Shown: positions 43,749-52,305 of the stretch, one piece after another
Position numbering within the stretch: position 1 is the stretch's first letter
How the letters are laid out: every line of letters starts with the position of its first letter
NCBI GenBank assembly: GCA_028287745.1
Contig: JAQBPB010000007.1
Location: forward strand, 109,476-173,475
Length of the DNA: 64,000 nucleotides
DNA from: Chloroflexota bacterium
Lineage (GTDB): Bacteria > Chloroflexota > Chloroflexia > Chloroheliales > Chloroheliaceae
Direction of reading: 5' to 3'
Position numbers and translations under genes: made by a program
The notes under the pieces: model-generated
What the model saw: only the letters and a program-made list of their open reading frames with translations
Told to the model about the DNA's origin: nothing
The model's database searches: none

Positions 43749-45914
43749 ATGGAACTTAAAGAACGCAGCCGTTTGAACCCCGTCTGGGGCCTGGACCCGG
43801 CCAGTCTGGAGCCGGGAAACGCTTTCGATACGATTGATAGTATCGAATTTGACGAAGCTGAGCTCTTCTCAACCGTGCTGCGGCCTGTTATGTCTTCCAC
43901 GCTGTTCGGCCAGGCCGAATTCCTGCCGGATGAAGTCTATCTTGAATTGCACCAGCGCCGCGAGGCCCAGTTGCAGGCCCACCTGGAAATCATTAAAGCG
44001 GCCACCCGGCGCGCCCAGCCTAAAATACCGGCTCCCGCGCCCCGGCCGGATGCCTCGCCTAAACCGGTTGCCAAGCCCCGTTCGCAAAATAAACTTATTT
44101 TGACCGATAGTTTCAAAGGGGGCCAGTTCCCGGTAATTCAGATTACGAGTATCCCGCCGATCCATTACGAAATGATCCGGGATGTTGCTGCCCTGGAAAA
44201 GGCGGTTGAAGCCCTCAAAGATGAACCTATCCTGGCAGTCGATACGGAAACCAGCGGCCTGGACCCCTACGAGGCTAAATTGCTGCTGGTACAGGTTTCC
44301 GTGCCCAGCATGTGTTACATCATTGACGCGGTTAAAGTCCCACTTGACGCTCTCCGCCCGTTGCTGGAAAACGAAGCTTCCCTGAAGCTGTTGCAAAACG
44401 CCAAGTTTGACTACAAGATGTTGAAGCAGCAAGTCAACATCGAGATTAAAAATATCTACGATACAATGCTCGCTGAACGGCTTCTGACTGCCGGGCTTGG
44501 CTTTGAGGTCAACCTGGCCGCCATTATCAAGCGGTACCTGGGCGAAGTTATGGACAAATCGGTCCGCAAAACTTTCTACGGCCAGACTTCTATTAACCTT
44601 TCGCCGGACCAGTTGAACTACGCCGCAAAAGATGCCCTGGCCCTCTTTCCAATCTATACCATGCAGTTGGAAAAGCTCAAGGCCGAAAAATTGCTGACCG
44701 TGGCCGACCTGGAGTTTAAGTGTGTAAGCGCCGTGGCCGACATGGAATTGGCCGGTTGTAAACTGGACGTAGTTAAATGGCGCAAAATTCTGGAAGGCGT
44801 CGCCGAAAAACGCGATATAGTGCGCACTGAACTCATGGGGATGCTTCCCAGTGGGACCGCCCGCCAGGGTTCAATGTTCGGCGCGGACGAGTACTTAATT
44901 AACCTGAACAGCGGCCCGCAAATCATTGCCGAGTTTGGTCGTTTAGGTATAACTTTAGAGGATACCTCCGAAGCCACCCTGACCAAGCATAATCACCCGG
45001 TCGCCCGGAAACTTTTGGAATACCGGGGCCTTGAAAAAACCCTCGGTTCTTTCGGCGAAGGCTTGCTCTCCCTGATTAACAAAAAGACCGGCCGTATTCA
45101 CCCGGACTTTATCCAGTACGGTGCCGATACCGGGCGCTTCTCCTGTTCTAACCCGAACGTGCAGCAAATCCCGGCTACTTCCGACTTCCGGGCTTGCTTT
45201 ATCCCCGAAGAAGGCTACAAGCTGGTTACCTGTGACTACTCCCAGGCCGAGTTGCGGATTCTGGCCGAATTGAGCCTGGATGAAGGTTTCTTGAACGCCT
45301 TTAAATCCGGTGGTGACTTGCACATCCTGGCCGCCAGCCAGATGTTTAATATTCCGCCCGAAGAAGTAACCAAAGCCCAACGCGGTCAGGCGAAAGCCAT
45401 CAACTTCGGGTTGGCCTATGGTATGGGACCGCAGGGTCTGGCCCTCCGGATTGATAAGACCGTTGAGGAGGCCCGCGAACTTATTAACGCTTACTTTAAG
45501 GCTTTTAGCGGCGTTGCCAAATGGTTGGATAAAGCCGGCCGCGAGTCGGTCAAGCTGGGTTATAGCCCGACGCCCCTGGGCCGCAAGCGGTTCTATCACA
45601 AGCCAGAATCCAGTGACCCGGAATATCGCCGCAAAGTTTCAGAAATCGAGCGGCGTGGTAAAAACGCGCCTATCCAGGGAGCCAACGCCGATATGACCAA
45701 AATGGCCCTGGTCTTCCTGCGCGAAAAGCTTAAAGACTTTAACGCCCGGGTAGTCAATACCGTCCACGACGAAATTATTGTGGAAGTCCGCGAAGACCAG
45801 TCCGAAGAGGTCTGCAAGTTGGTCGAACACGAAATGATCCGGGCGGCAAAAGAGGTACTGCGCGAAGTACCGATGGTCGCTGATGCCAAGGTAGGCGATT
45901 ACTGGTCCAAGTAA
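43749..45914 (+). CDS. polA: DNA polymerase I without 5'-3' exonuclease domain
   Basis: A 721-residue family A polymerase. Residues 1-130 are unrelated to the usual FEN-like 5'-3' nuclease and end in a Pro-rich linker. The 3'-5' exonuclease domain keeps its residues: VDTETSG (D165, E167), NAKFDYKML and YAAKDAL. The polymerase domain has motif A TCDYSQAELR (D496), motif B RGQAKAINFGLAYGMG and motif C VNTVHDEIIVE (H673, D674), so both activities should be intact. It is a natural Klenow-like enzyme for repair and primer replacement; the 5' nuclease is presumably a separate gene elsewhere. Only a weak AGGA precedes ATG. Confidence 0.93.
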   Translation: MELKERSRLNPVWGLDPASLEPGNAFDTIDSIEFDEAELFSTVLRPVMSSTLFGQAEFLPDEVYLELHQRREAQLQAHLEIIKAATRRAQPKIPAPAPRPDASPKPVAKPRSQNKLILTDSFKGGQFPVIQITSIPPIHYEMIRDVAALEKAVEALKDEPILAVDTETSGLDPYEAKLLLVQVSVPSMCYIIDAVKVPLDALRPLLENEASLKLLQNAKFDYKMLKQQVNIEIKNIYDTMLAERLLTAGLGFEVNLAAIIKRYLGEVMDKSVRKTFYGQTSINLSPDQLNYAAKDALALFPIYTMQLEKLKAEKLLTVADLEFKCVSAVADMELAGCKLDVVKWRKILEGVAEKRDIVRTELMGMLPSGTARQGSMFGADEYLINLNSGPQIIAEFGRLGITLEDTSEATLTKHNHPVARKLLEYRGLEKTLGSFGEGLLSLINKKTGRIHPDFIQYGADTGRFSCSNPNVQQIPATSDFRACFIPEEGYKLVTCDYSQAELRILAELSLDEGFLNAFKSGGDLHILAASQMFNIPPEEVTKAQRGQAKAINFGLAYGMGPQGLALRIDKTVEEARELINAYFKAFSGVAKWLDKAGRESVKLGYSPTPLGRKRFYHKPESSDPEYRRKVSEIERRGKNAPIQGANADMTKMALVFLREKLKDFNARVVNTVHDEIIVEVREDQSEEVCKLVEHEMIRAAKEVLREVPMVADAKVGDYWSK

Positions 45915-45928
45915 TTGGCGTTTGGCCG

Positions 45929-46105
45929 GACCCGGCCTGGCCGGGGTCTATAGAAATTTTCCAATTGCCATCCTCCCGACACGAGAATGGGCAGCTCTCT
46001 CGTTTTCCCCGGTTTAGCTACAACCTGGCTAAACCCCGGCGGCTTAAGGATTATGCCCGCCGGGGTGGAAATAGTGTTGCCTGAATTCAGGCGGCACTAT
46101 TTCCA
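45929..46105 (+). terminator. Three consecutive hairpins after polA
   Basis: Hairpin 1: GACCCGGCC (45929) with GGCCGGGGTC (45939-45948), one bulge. Hairpin 2: CCCCGGCGG (46034-46042) with CCGCCGGGG (46057-46065). Hairpin 3 directly follows: 46066-46085 pairs with 46086-46105 over 20 positions with two T-G wobbles, then a T-rich tail. The last one is an intrinsic terminator; the series may be part of a processed RNA. Confidence 0.6.
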
Positions 46106-46393
46106 TTTTATATTTTGTGCCGGAGGTAGCCCGGTCAGGCTGACAACTATCCTCACGCCCGGGCAAGTAACCTTTAGCTGCGTTGGGCCGTAGTATGATT
46201 AGCCCGGTAGGTAGTTTTGGAACCAGGACGCTAATAATGCGTTTTCATAGTAGAATGTAGTATCAGGCAGCATTGCATTAAAGACTTTCGGTTTGAGGGC
46301 AAACTCTCAACGAATAGCGCCTGGGTCAGGCTAAAGTCTTTTACAGGTTGACGTAAATGGGTAGTTTATATAACGGGGAGAGGCAAGGCAAGC
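46106..46393. other. Intergenic region upstream of the lipoprotein gene
   Basis: About 290 bases without a credible gene. TTGACG at 46348-46353 and TATAAC at 46369-46374 (15-base spacer) are a possible promoter just upstream of the lipoprotein start. AAGACTTT/AAAGTCTT segments at about 46285 and 46334 could pair. Confidence 0.4.
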
Positions 46394-47809
46394 ATGACGA
46401 AATTCACTTTAAAGGGCCTGATTTTAAGCCTGCTGGCGGTATTAACTTTATCTCTGCTGCTGGTCGCTTGCGGTGGTGACGCGCCGACCGCGACCAGTGT
46501 AAAGAATACGCCACTCCCAGCAACTACCGCGCCCGCTACGACCGGTGGAGTGCCGGTTTCGCCTACTACTGCGGCCGTCGGGGTTACTCCTTTACCCACC
46601 GTAACCGGCCTTGCTCAAACCGTAGCGCCTGCTACCACGGCGGCTCCTCAGCCAACTACCGCCCCGGCCACTACTGTTGCAGTTACTACGGCCGTGCCGA
46701 CTACCGCCCCGGCCACAAATACCGATCCCTTTGTCGCGTATATCGAGGCGGGCAGCCTGAACGTAATTACCGCGAGCGGGGCCGGTAAGAAAACCTTGCT
46801 CCAGGCTAATAACCAGCAGGTGGTAAACGGACGTCCCGACTGGTCGCCGGATAATAAAAATTTGGTGGTACCGGTCCACCTAAACAAAGGACCTAATCAG
46901 CTCTTTATTGCCGAAGTGGGTGGCAGTACCCGCCAGTTAATCCCCGGCCAACCGGGCGGCACCAGTGACGACGAACCTGAATGGTCGCCCGATGGCAAGA
47001 CGATTATTTTCACCCGGACTCTGGACTCGAATAAGAACGGTGTCTATGAAAATACTGAACCGCACGAAATCTGGGCGGTTGACCAGGACGGCCAGAACTC
47101 GCGCAAACTGGCCGCCGGACGCCAGCCAAGCTGGGCCCCGGACAGCCAGCGGATTGCTTTTGTCACTAACGGCGTGGTCAAGGCCGATATGCCCGCGCCC
47201 CAGGATAACGCGCTCCATTTGATAAATGCGCGCGGCCAGAATGAGTGGGAACCGATCAACACGGCCAAAATCCCTGAGGATTTATCCAATCTAGGGTATC
47301 CTTTTGGCCCTGCCACTATCCTCTTGCAGTACCCGACCTGGCTGGATGGCGGCAAAACCATCGGCTTTACCACCGCTGGGCATAGCGGGTTGATGATTAC
47401 ACTTAATTCCAGTTCCGGCAAAGACCTCAAAATCTGGGATACCCAGTACGAAGGTGGTTTTGGCTCGACCGACAGCCTGGGCAAAGGCACCTATATAACT
47501 TACCAGGCTTTCCCGGCCAGCGGCTATACAACCATCCGGCTGCTCAGCATTACCGGCACGCCTAACCTGGAAAAATTCAGCGGCATCAATATTGGCGGCC
47601 CCCAGCAGAAGGTTATGGCCCTCTACCCGGCCCTGACCGAAAATAGCGGCCTGACCCTGGCCTATTTCAAAATCAGTGGTTCGGAAGGCACCGGGGTGGA
47701 CCTCAAAAGCTTGAGCGGCTCGCTGGTGGTTGCCAGGGTAAACAACGGCGCGGTCCAGGAGAAAGAGCTGCTTAAAGGCAATATCCAGGGGATTGTCTGG
47801 AGTAAGTAA
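46394..47809 (+). CDS. Secreted lipoprotein with TolB-like beta-propeller
   Basis: A 471-residue lipoprotein. The signal peptide LILSLLAVLTLSLLLVAC ends in a lipobox with the cysteine at residue 26, followed by CGG. Residues 28-110 are a Thr/Ala/Pro-rich linker, as in surface proteins. The remaining part contains PD40/TolB-type propeller repeats with the W-S/A-P-D core: RPDWSPDNKNLVV, EPEWSPDGKTIIF, QPSWAPDSQRIAF, TWLDGGKTIGF. It probably sits on the outer face of the membrane and binds a ligand or protein. AGGCAAGG precedes ATG weakly. It ends before a strong terminator. Function unknown. Confidence 0.85.
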   Translation: MTKFTLKGLILSLLAVLTLSLLLVACGGDAPTATSVKNTPLPATTAPATTGGVPVSPTTAAVGVTPLPTVTGLAQTVAPATTAAPQPTTAPATTVAVTTAVPTTAPATNTDPFVAYIEAGSLNVITASGAGKKTLLQANNQQVVNGRPDWSPDNKNLVVPVHLNKGPNQLFIAEVGGSTRQLIPGQPGGTSDDEPEWSPDGKTIIFTRTLDSNKNGVYENTEPHEIWAVDQDGQNSRKLAAGRQPSWAPDSQRIAFVTNGVVKADMPAPQDNALHLINARGQNEWEPINTAKIPEDLSNLGYPFGPATILLQYPTWLDGGKTIGFTTAGHSGLMITLNSSSGKDLKIWDTQYEGGFGSTDSLGKGTYITYQAFPASGYTTIRLLSITGTPNLEKFSGINIGGPQQKVMALYPALTENSGLTLAYFKISGSEGTGVDLKSLSGSLVVARVNNGAVQEKELLKGNIQGIVWSK

Positions 47810-47847
47810 GCAAAATTAGTTAAGCCTTTCCCGTTCTTCAGGGACTG

Positions 47848-47892
47848 AAAAAGGACTTTTAACCTCAATTTCGAGAGTTAAAAGTCCTTTTT
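47848..47892. terminator. Bidirectional terminator after the lipoprotein gene
   Basis: Arms 47848-47863 and 47877-47892 are perfect 16-bp reverse complements with a 13-base loop; A-run before and T-run after give termination on both strands. It separates the convergent lipoprotein and HAD genes. Confidence 0.92.
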
Positions 47893-47917
47893 AATTTAAC
47901 CGCGTTTTAACTGAAGC

Positions 47918-48646
47918 TTAGAAGCGGTCGCTGGCGAACTGGTCCGGCGTGAACTTTTTCAGGTTGCCGATGCCGGGAATAATCAGGTCCGGGCGGGCCT
48001 GGGCCAGTTCTTTCGGGTCGTGGGCGTACTTGCCCTGCTTGACCAGGACCGTTGTAATCCGTTCCTCGAAATACTCTTTCATCGCGTTTAGCAGGCTGGG
48101 TTTATCCTCGACCATCACGTAGTGATAGGCGGGCAAAGCCAGTTCGATATCTTCCAGGTGGTGCTCTTTATGGGCGTAAATTAAGACATCGCCGTTGACC
48201 GCCCGGGCCAGGCCGCTGGTAACGATCTTCCGGAGTTGAAAAGAAGGGTCGCCATCCGAAAGAATAATCGGCCGCCCGATAGTGTTAAGGTAGGCCAGCA
48301 CTTCAAACACGCCGGGATAAATATATTTGCGATAAGGGAAATCGTTCCACAGTCGGTAGAGCAGGTGGAACTGGGCCTTATCTGGAATTTCCGGCTCGAT
48401 ACGTTTGAGGGTCATAGGGATATCAACCACATCGGTTTCCTGGCGCACTTCTTCGTAAAGCTGCCAGAAGCGGGCCGCTTTTTCTTCCCCGATCAGCTCG
48501 CGCATCTGGTTTGAAACGTCCGTTTTAACCTGGTCGTTATTGATAAGGGTATTATCTACATCCAGCATAAAAGCCAGCTTGGCCTTTACGTTGTAAATAT
48601 CGGTATCAATCTCACCGGGCAGAAGGTACAGATTTCCGTCCACCAT
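47918..48646 (-). CDS. HAD-superfamily hydrolase
   Basis: A 242-residue haloacid-dehalogenase-type phosphatase. Motif I is FMLDVDNTL (nucleophile and acid Asp), motif II IILSDGD with Ser, and motif IV MVEDKPSLL with the acidic residue. A helical cap lies between motifs I and II (residues ~35-105). ATG follows AGAGG at 7 bases. The neighbour upstream on the same strand (SH3b protein, 30 bases away) may be cotranscribed. Substrate is unknown; the family removes phosphate from sugars, nucleotides or other small molecules. Confidence 0.85.
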   Translation of the reverse strand: MVDGNLYLLPGEIDTDIYNVKAKLAFMLDVDNTLINNDQVKTDVSNQMRELIGEEKAARFWQLYEEVRQETDVVDIPMTLKRIEPEIPDKAQFHLLYRLWNDFPYRKYIYPGVFEVLAYLNTIGRPIILSDGDPSFQLRKIVTSGLARAVNGDVLIYAHKEHHLEDIELALPAYHYVMVEDKPSLLNAMKEYFEERITTVLVKQGKYAHDPKELAQARPDLIIPGIGNLKKFTPDQFASDRF

Positions 48647-48676
48647 TGTAATACCTCTTTCGGTTCTAAATTTTGA

Positions 48677-49267
48677 TCAGGCGGTGGCTAATTCACGGGC
48701 GTAGCTTTCGGCTTCGAGCCGGGTCTGGCGTACTTCCAGGTAGGAACCGGAAACCCAGAGGCCCTCGGTGGTCTGATACCAACCGCCGCTCCGGCTGGCT
48801 ATTTCTATGATATCGCCGCTCTTTAGCGTCTTTATAACCGCCGCCTCGGTATTAGGGGCGCCTCGCATATTGAGCGTCCTGGAAATAACCACGCCGTAGC
48901 CCTGGGCCTTTGAAACAGCCGCTGTTGTACCGGAAGGAGCAGCATTAGCAGTCAGCGGCGTCTGGCTGCCGGGTGCCACCGTCTGTCCGGGCGCCTGGGT
49001 TGATTGGGCCGTGGTTGGTTGAGCCTGTAGGGTGGTGCTGGCCGGGCTGATGCCAGGCGTACCTGAATTAATTACAATCGGCGGCCGGTTTAAGGTGAAA
49101 ATCAGCCAGCCCACTCCCGCTCCCAGTAATAATAAACTTACCAGCAAAAGGGGTAACCAGGGTCCCGACCGTTTTTTCGGGCGGGCCGCCGGAGTAGCGG
49201 CGATAGCAGCCGCTTTCTCCTGGAGTAGACTCCGGGTTGGTGGCAGTTTTTGGTCCTTGTCTGGCAG
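48677..49267 (-). CDS. Membrane-anchored SH3b-domain protein, apparent CTG start
   Basis: The product has a basic cytoplasmic start, a membrane helix (LLVSLLLLGAGVGWLIFTL), a long Thr/Ala/Pro/Gln-rich linker and a C-terminal bacterial SH3 domain (SRTLNMRGAPNTEAAVIKTL; GGWYQTTEGLWVSGSYLEV), likely binding cell wall. The conventional start, TTG at 49147, lies inside the membrane helix with no ribosome site. Upstream in the same open frame, CTG at 49267 has GAGGA 5-6 bases before it and gives 196 residues with ARPKKRSGP before the helix, a proper topology. I therefore propose the CTG start, though it is rare. The gene precedes the HAD hydrolase gene. Confidence 0.7.
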   Translation of the reverse strand: MPDKDQKLPPTRSLLQEKAAAIAATPAARPKKRSGPWLPLLLVSLLLLGAGVGWLIFTLNRPPIVINSGTPGISPASTTLQAQPTTAQSTQAPGQTVAPGSQTPLTANAAPSGTTAAVSKAQGYGVVISRTLNMRGAPNTEAAVIKTLKSGDIIEIASRSGGWYQTTEGLWVSGSYLEVRQTRLEAESYARELATA

Positions 49268-49358
49268 AACGTTCCTCGTACTTTACTTAAAACTAATAAT
49301 TAATACGGGCTGATTATACCACAGGCGGGAACATCCAACTGAGCTTAAAAAGGGCTGG

Positions 49359-49595
49359 CTAGGCTTTAGGTTCCTGGACCGGCGAACTCTCGACCAGCCA
49401 TTCCTGGCGCATTAGTTCGGCCCGGTAGGCCGCCGAAACCTTCCTGCGGGGTGTGGTCAGTGACTGCCACCAACCGGTTAACGACTCCAGCAATAACACC
49501 ATCGGCCAGGTTTCGTGCGGTAGGGCCTGGGGGTTGCGCAGGGCTTTAATAACGGCAATTCTTTCTTTTGCGAGGTCGTAATTCATCATTTGCAT
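49359..49595 (-). CDS. Small hypothetical protein
   Basis: A 78-residue soluble helical protein (LAKERIAVIKALRNPQALPHETWP; VSAAYRAELMRQEWLVE) with no recognised family. It starts at ATG 49595 without a strong ribosome site; ATG two codons later is an alternative. It lies downstream of the ArsR-type regulator on the same strand, and a copy of the repeated TATCTAAA motif stands 61 bases upstream of its start, so it may belong to the same regulon. Composition matches neighbours. Confidence 0.5.
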   Translation of the reverse strand: MQMMNYDLAKERIAVIKALRNPQALPHETWPMVLLLESLTGWWQSLTTPRRKVSAAYRAELMRQEWLVESSPVQEPKA

Positions 49596-49655
49596 AGTCT
49601 TTGACAGCTTTCCAGTTAATGTTTCAAAATGTGATTCGAATAAATATTATAGATA

Positions 49656-49669
49656 TATCTAAACTTATA
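49656..49669. promoter_or_regulatory. TATCTAAA-type operator upstream of the small gene
   Basis: TATCTAAACTTATA, very similar to the sites at 50822-50835 and 50895-50908. It lies between the regulator stop and the start of the 78-residue protein. Binding by the adjacent ArsR-type regulator is inferred. Confidence 0.4.
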
Positions 49670-49705
49670 GGCCAAAAGATAGGCCGGTTATAACGGCCTG
49701 AATTT

Positions 49706-50785
49706 TTAACCCAGTAAAAAGGTAGTTGCCTGGTTCAGCATAGCCCGCAAGCGCCCGGTGTCCAGGACATAGTAGACCCGGTGTTCGATGCGTTCCAGGT
49801 GGACGGCCTTGGTTTTTTCCAGTTGCGAGAGATGATAAAAGACCGTGGCATTAGAGATGCCCAGCATTTTTGCCAGTTCCTGACCGTAATGGGGCCGTTC
49901 AACCAGGGCCTGGACTATTTCAAGGCGGGTCTTATCGCCTAAAGTGTGGTAATTATTAGCCAGTTCCGCCGTAGTCAGGACCGGATTTTCTTCCGGTACT
50001 TCCCGGCTCGTTTTTAAGATTGGCTGTTCCCGGTTAAAGGATAAGATAAGCCCGGTTTCTTCTCTATTTTCAAGGGCGGTAAGCGAGTCCCCATCGAATG
50101 AACTGGGTGCCAGCACGTATTTTTCGTATAGGTCGCTTTTTTCCGAAAGCTGTAGCTTGGTTAAGCCGGTAATAAGGCGGGAAGGCCCGATTTCACTTAT
50201 TTTTGCGCGGCATTGTTCGGCCACTTCCTGCTGGATCAAGGCCCGTTTTTCGGCTTCCGGCTGCAAGATAACGTACCAGAAATGTTCGATAAGCTCGGAA
50301 AGATCATCCCGGGTTGCGGCCGGGTTCAAAATAATATCGGCCAGTCCCTCGACTTTTTCCTCGCTCACACTCATATTAGCCCGGATATGTTCAACCAGCT
50401 TTTCCCGGTCTGCCAGCAGTTCGACTATGTTCCTGGTAATCGGCAAGTTGCCCCGGTAAATCCGGCCAAAACTCAGCAGGGTTATGGCCAGGTCTTCCGG
50501 CGCCATTTTTGAAAGGGCCTGGAGAAAACTGGGCACCTCCAGGGCGTAATCTTGTTCAATTAACCCCAGCAGGCCCGCCCCCGGATAGCAATCTGAATTG
50601 AAGTACTTTTCAATGTTAGCTAAAAGGCGCGGCCTTAAATGCTGCTTAAGACGCTGGCTCAAAGCTTTAAGCTCCGGGCTATACTCAATGTCATTTGGAT
50701 TGCCTACGGCCAGTAAAGCCCTTAACACATCGCAAACCGGTGTTATAATTATTTCGACTTTTACTTTTTTCTCTGCTTTACTCAT
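49706..50785 (-). CDS. ArsR-type winged-helix transcription regulator with long N-terminal domain
   Basis: A 359-residue protein. The last ~90 residues are an ArsR-like winged helix (NNYHTLGDKTRLEIVQALVERP, then YGQELAKMLGISNATVFYHLSQLEKTKAVHLERIEHRVYYVL), where the helix-turn-helix is clear. The first ~260 residues form a helical domain found in DUF5937-like regulators and probably sense a ligand. No cysteine metal site is evident. It is divergent from an MFS exporter gene, with repeated TATCTAAA sites covering the shared region, a classical repressor-efflux arrangement. ATG 50785 lacks a ribosome site, so a leaderless transcript is possible. Confidence 0.8.
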   Translation of the reverse strand: MSKAEKKVKVEIIITPVCDVLRALLAVGNPNDIEYSPELKALSQRLKQHLRPRLLANIEKYFNSDCYPGAGLLGLIEQDYALEVPSFLQALSKMAPEDLAITLLSFGRIYRGNLPITRNIVELLADREKLVEHIRANMSVSEEKVEGLADIILNPAATRDDLSELIEHFWYVILQPEAEKRALIQQEVAEQCRAKISEIGPSRLITGLTKLQLSEKSDLYEKYVLAPSSFDGDSLTALENREETGLILSFNREQPILKTSREVPEENPVLTTAELANNYHTLGDKTRLEIVQALVERPHYGQELAKMLGISNATVFYHLSQLEKTKAVHLERIEHRVYYVLDTGRLRAMLNQATTFLLG

Positions 50786-50821
50786 TTTTCGTGTTTAATA
50801 TCCAATGTAACATTTTAATTT

Positions 50822-50835
50822 TATCTAAACTATAT
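50822..50835. promoter_or_regulatory. TATCTAAA-type operator next to the regulator gene
   Basis: TATCTAAACTATAT, 37 bases before the regulator start on its side. With the two other copies it defines TATCTAAAsTwAT. Likely autoregulatory site; inferred. Confidence 0.4.
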
Positions 50836-50886
50836 GCTTTTAAACCAGGCCTGTCAAGAGGTATTCCCGATTTCTGGAAACAATGT

Positions 50887-50908
50887 TATAATATTATCTA
50901 AAGTTATT
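50887..50908 (+). promoter_or_regulatory. MFS promoter -10 with adjoining operator
   Basis: TATAAT at 50887-50892 is followed directly by TATCTAAAGTTATT (50895-50908), so a bound regulator would cover the transcription start of the MFS gene. No good -35 is seen. Confidence 0.5.
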
Positions 50909-50934
50909 CATTAAGATAGGGCAATCTATTAATA

Positions 50935-52305
50935 ATGTGGTTTCGAAACAACAAAACCGGTTCAAAGTTACCACCCCTGGCCGACTCGCCGGACCCCGTC
51001 GAGAATAACCGGCTACCCCCCGGCATTTATAACAATTTCTCTTACGAATTTTTCAACGCGGTAATGTTCCAGTGCTTTGGCACTGCGGTAATTTTATTTA
51101 TCCGCCAGAGTGGTGCTTCGGCTTTCCTGGTAGGGTCCCTTTCGGCCTTCCCCCTGTTACTGATGCCAATAATTCTGTTTGCCTCCCAGTTCGTGGAAAA
51201 AGTCGGCTACCGCCGGATAGCTCTGACCTGTTGGACCTTACGCTGGGTAGTTTGCTCCTTTTTGATCTGGATTGCCCTGTTGGACTTCCCCGGTTTCGGT
51301 GCCTGGCGGGTGCCGCTGGTGCTGCTGGTTATTTTCCTGTTTCACCTGTTGCGCAACCTGGGGATTTCCGCCTCTAACCCCTGGCTTACCGCGATCATTC
51401 CAACAGGCCGCCGCGGCCTGTACCTGAGCCGGGCCCAGCTTTTTTCAAACCTGGGCAGTGTCGGTGCTCTTTTAATCATTGGACTCATCCTGGGCAATAG
51501 CCCGACTTTATCTCAATTTGCACCGGTCTTTGTGATCGGGGCTATCGGCGGCCTGGTAAGCTCCTTTTTCATGTCCCGCATCCAGCCGCCTCCAAAACCT
51601 GCCAGGCCGAAAACCAGCCAGAAAGGGCCACAACGGACCTTTTGGGCCGGGTTCAAGCGCTGTTTCGCCCAGCCGGGTTTCATAAGCTTTGTCATAATCC
51701 AATCCTTTTACGGCCTGGCTTTTGTGTCAATTCCTTCCCTGAGCCTGATTTATCTCAGGGAGAAAGTCGGTATTTCCCCCAGTATTATTTCGTTTTTTTC
51801 TACTGCCGGGGTAGCGGGCGCAACCGTAGCGGCGCTTTTCTGGGGCCGCTGGATTGACCGGCGCGGCATTACCTCCCTGCAATTACTGGCTTTTGTGGGC
51901 CTGTGCTTTAATTCGGTCCTGTGGTTTACGATTGGCCTGTTTGGCGCAAACGAAGCCAATATCGCCATGGCTGCTCTGGTCAGTTTCCTGAGCGCGGTCT
52001 GGATTAGCGCCCTGAACATGAGCCAGACGCACTCGATAATGGCAATGGCTCCGGTGGAGGACCGGGTACTTTTCCAGAATGTAGCTGTCCTTATGACTTA
52101 TCTGACCCAGGCCCTGGCTCCTATGTTATGGGGAATAATGCTGGATACGCTCGACCACAACGCCTTTTCGGTCAAGCTGGGCGGGTTGGATATAGGGGCT
52201 TACCGCGTATTCTTCCTGGCCTCGCTTATTCTTGGGTTAATCGGCGCGACCTTTTTACTGCGGCGCAACCGCCTTAACCGCCAGACAGGAGAACTTGAGG
52301 AATGA
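50935..52305 (+). CDS. MFS transporter
   Basis: A 456-residue permease with about twelve hydrophobic helices and the family's interdomain features (loop VEKVGYRRIALTCWTLRW after helix 2; GRWIDRRGITSLQLL in the second half). It is divergent from an ArsR-type regulator and its start is covered by a putative operator, which suggests inducible export of a compound sensed by that regulator. The last four bases overlap the start of the lipoate-ligase-like gene (ATGA), so they share a transcript. Substrate unknown. Confidence 0.85.
   Translation: MWFRNNKTGSKLPPLADSPDPVENNRLPPGIYNNFSYEFFNAVMFQCFGTAVILFIRQSGASAFLVGSLSAFPLLLMPIILFASQFVEKVGYRRIALTCWTLRWVVCSFLIWIALLDFPGFGAWRVPLVLLVIFLFHLLRNLGISASNPWLTAIIPTGRRGLYLSRAQLFSNLGSVGALLIIGLILGNSPTLSQFAPVFVIGAIGGLVSSFFMSRIQPPPKPARPKTSQKGPQRTFWAGFKRCFAQPGFISFVIIQSFYGLAFVSIPSLSLIYLREKVGISPSIISFFSTAGVAGATVAALFWGRWIDRRGITSLQLLAFVGLCFNSVLWFTIGLFGANEANIAMAALVSFLSAVWISALNMSQTHSIMAMAPVEDRVLFQNVAVLMTYLTQALAPMLWGIMLDTLDHNAFSVKLGGLDIGAYRVFFLASLILGLIGATFLLRRNRLNRQTGELEE

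Noticed and set aside
45987..46193. 68-codon frame after polA
   Set aside because: It covers two strong hairpins and has no ribosome site; the region is better explained as structured RNA/terminator.
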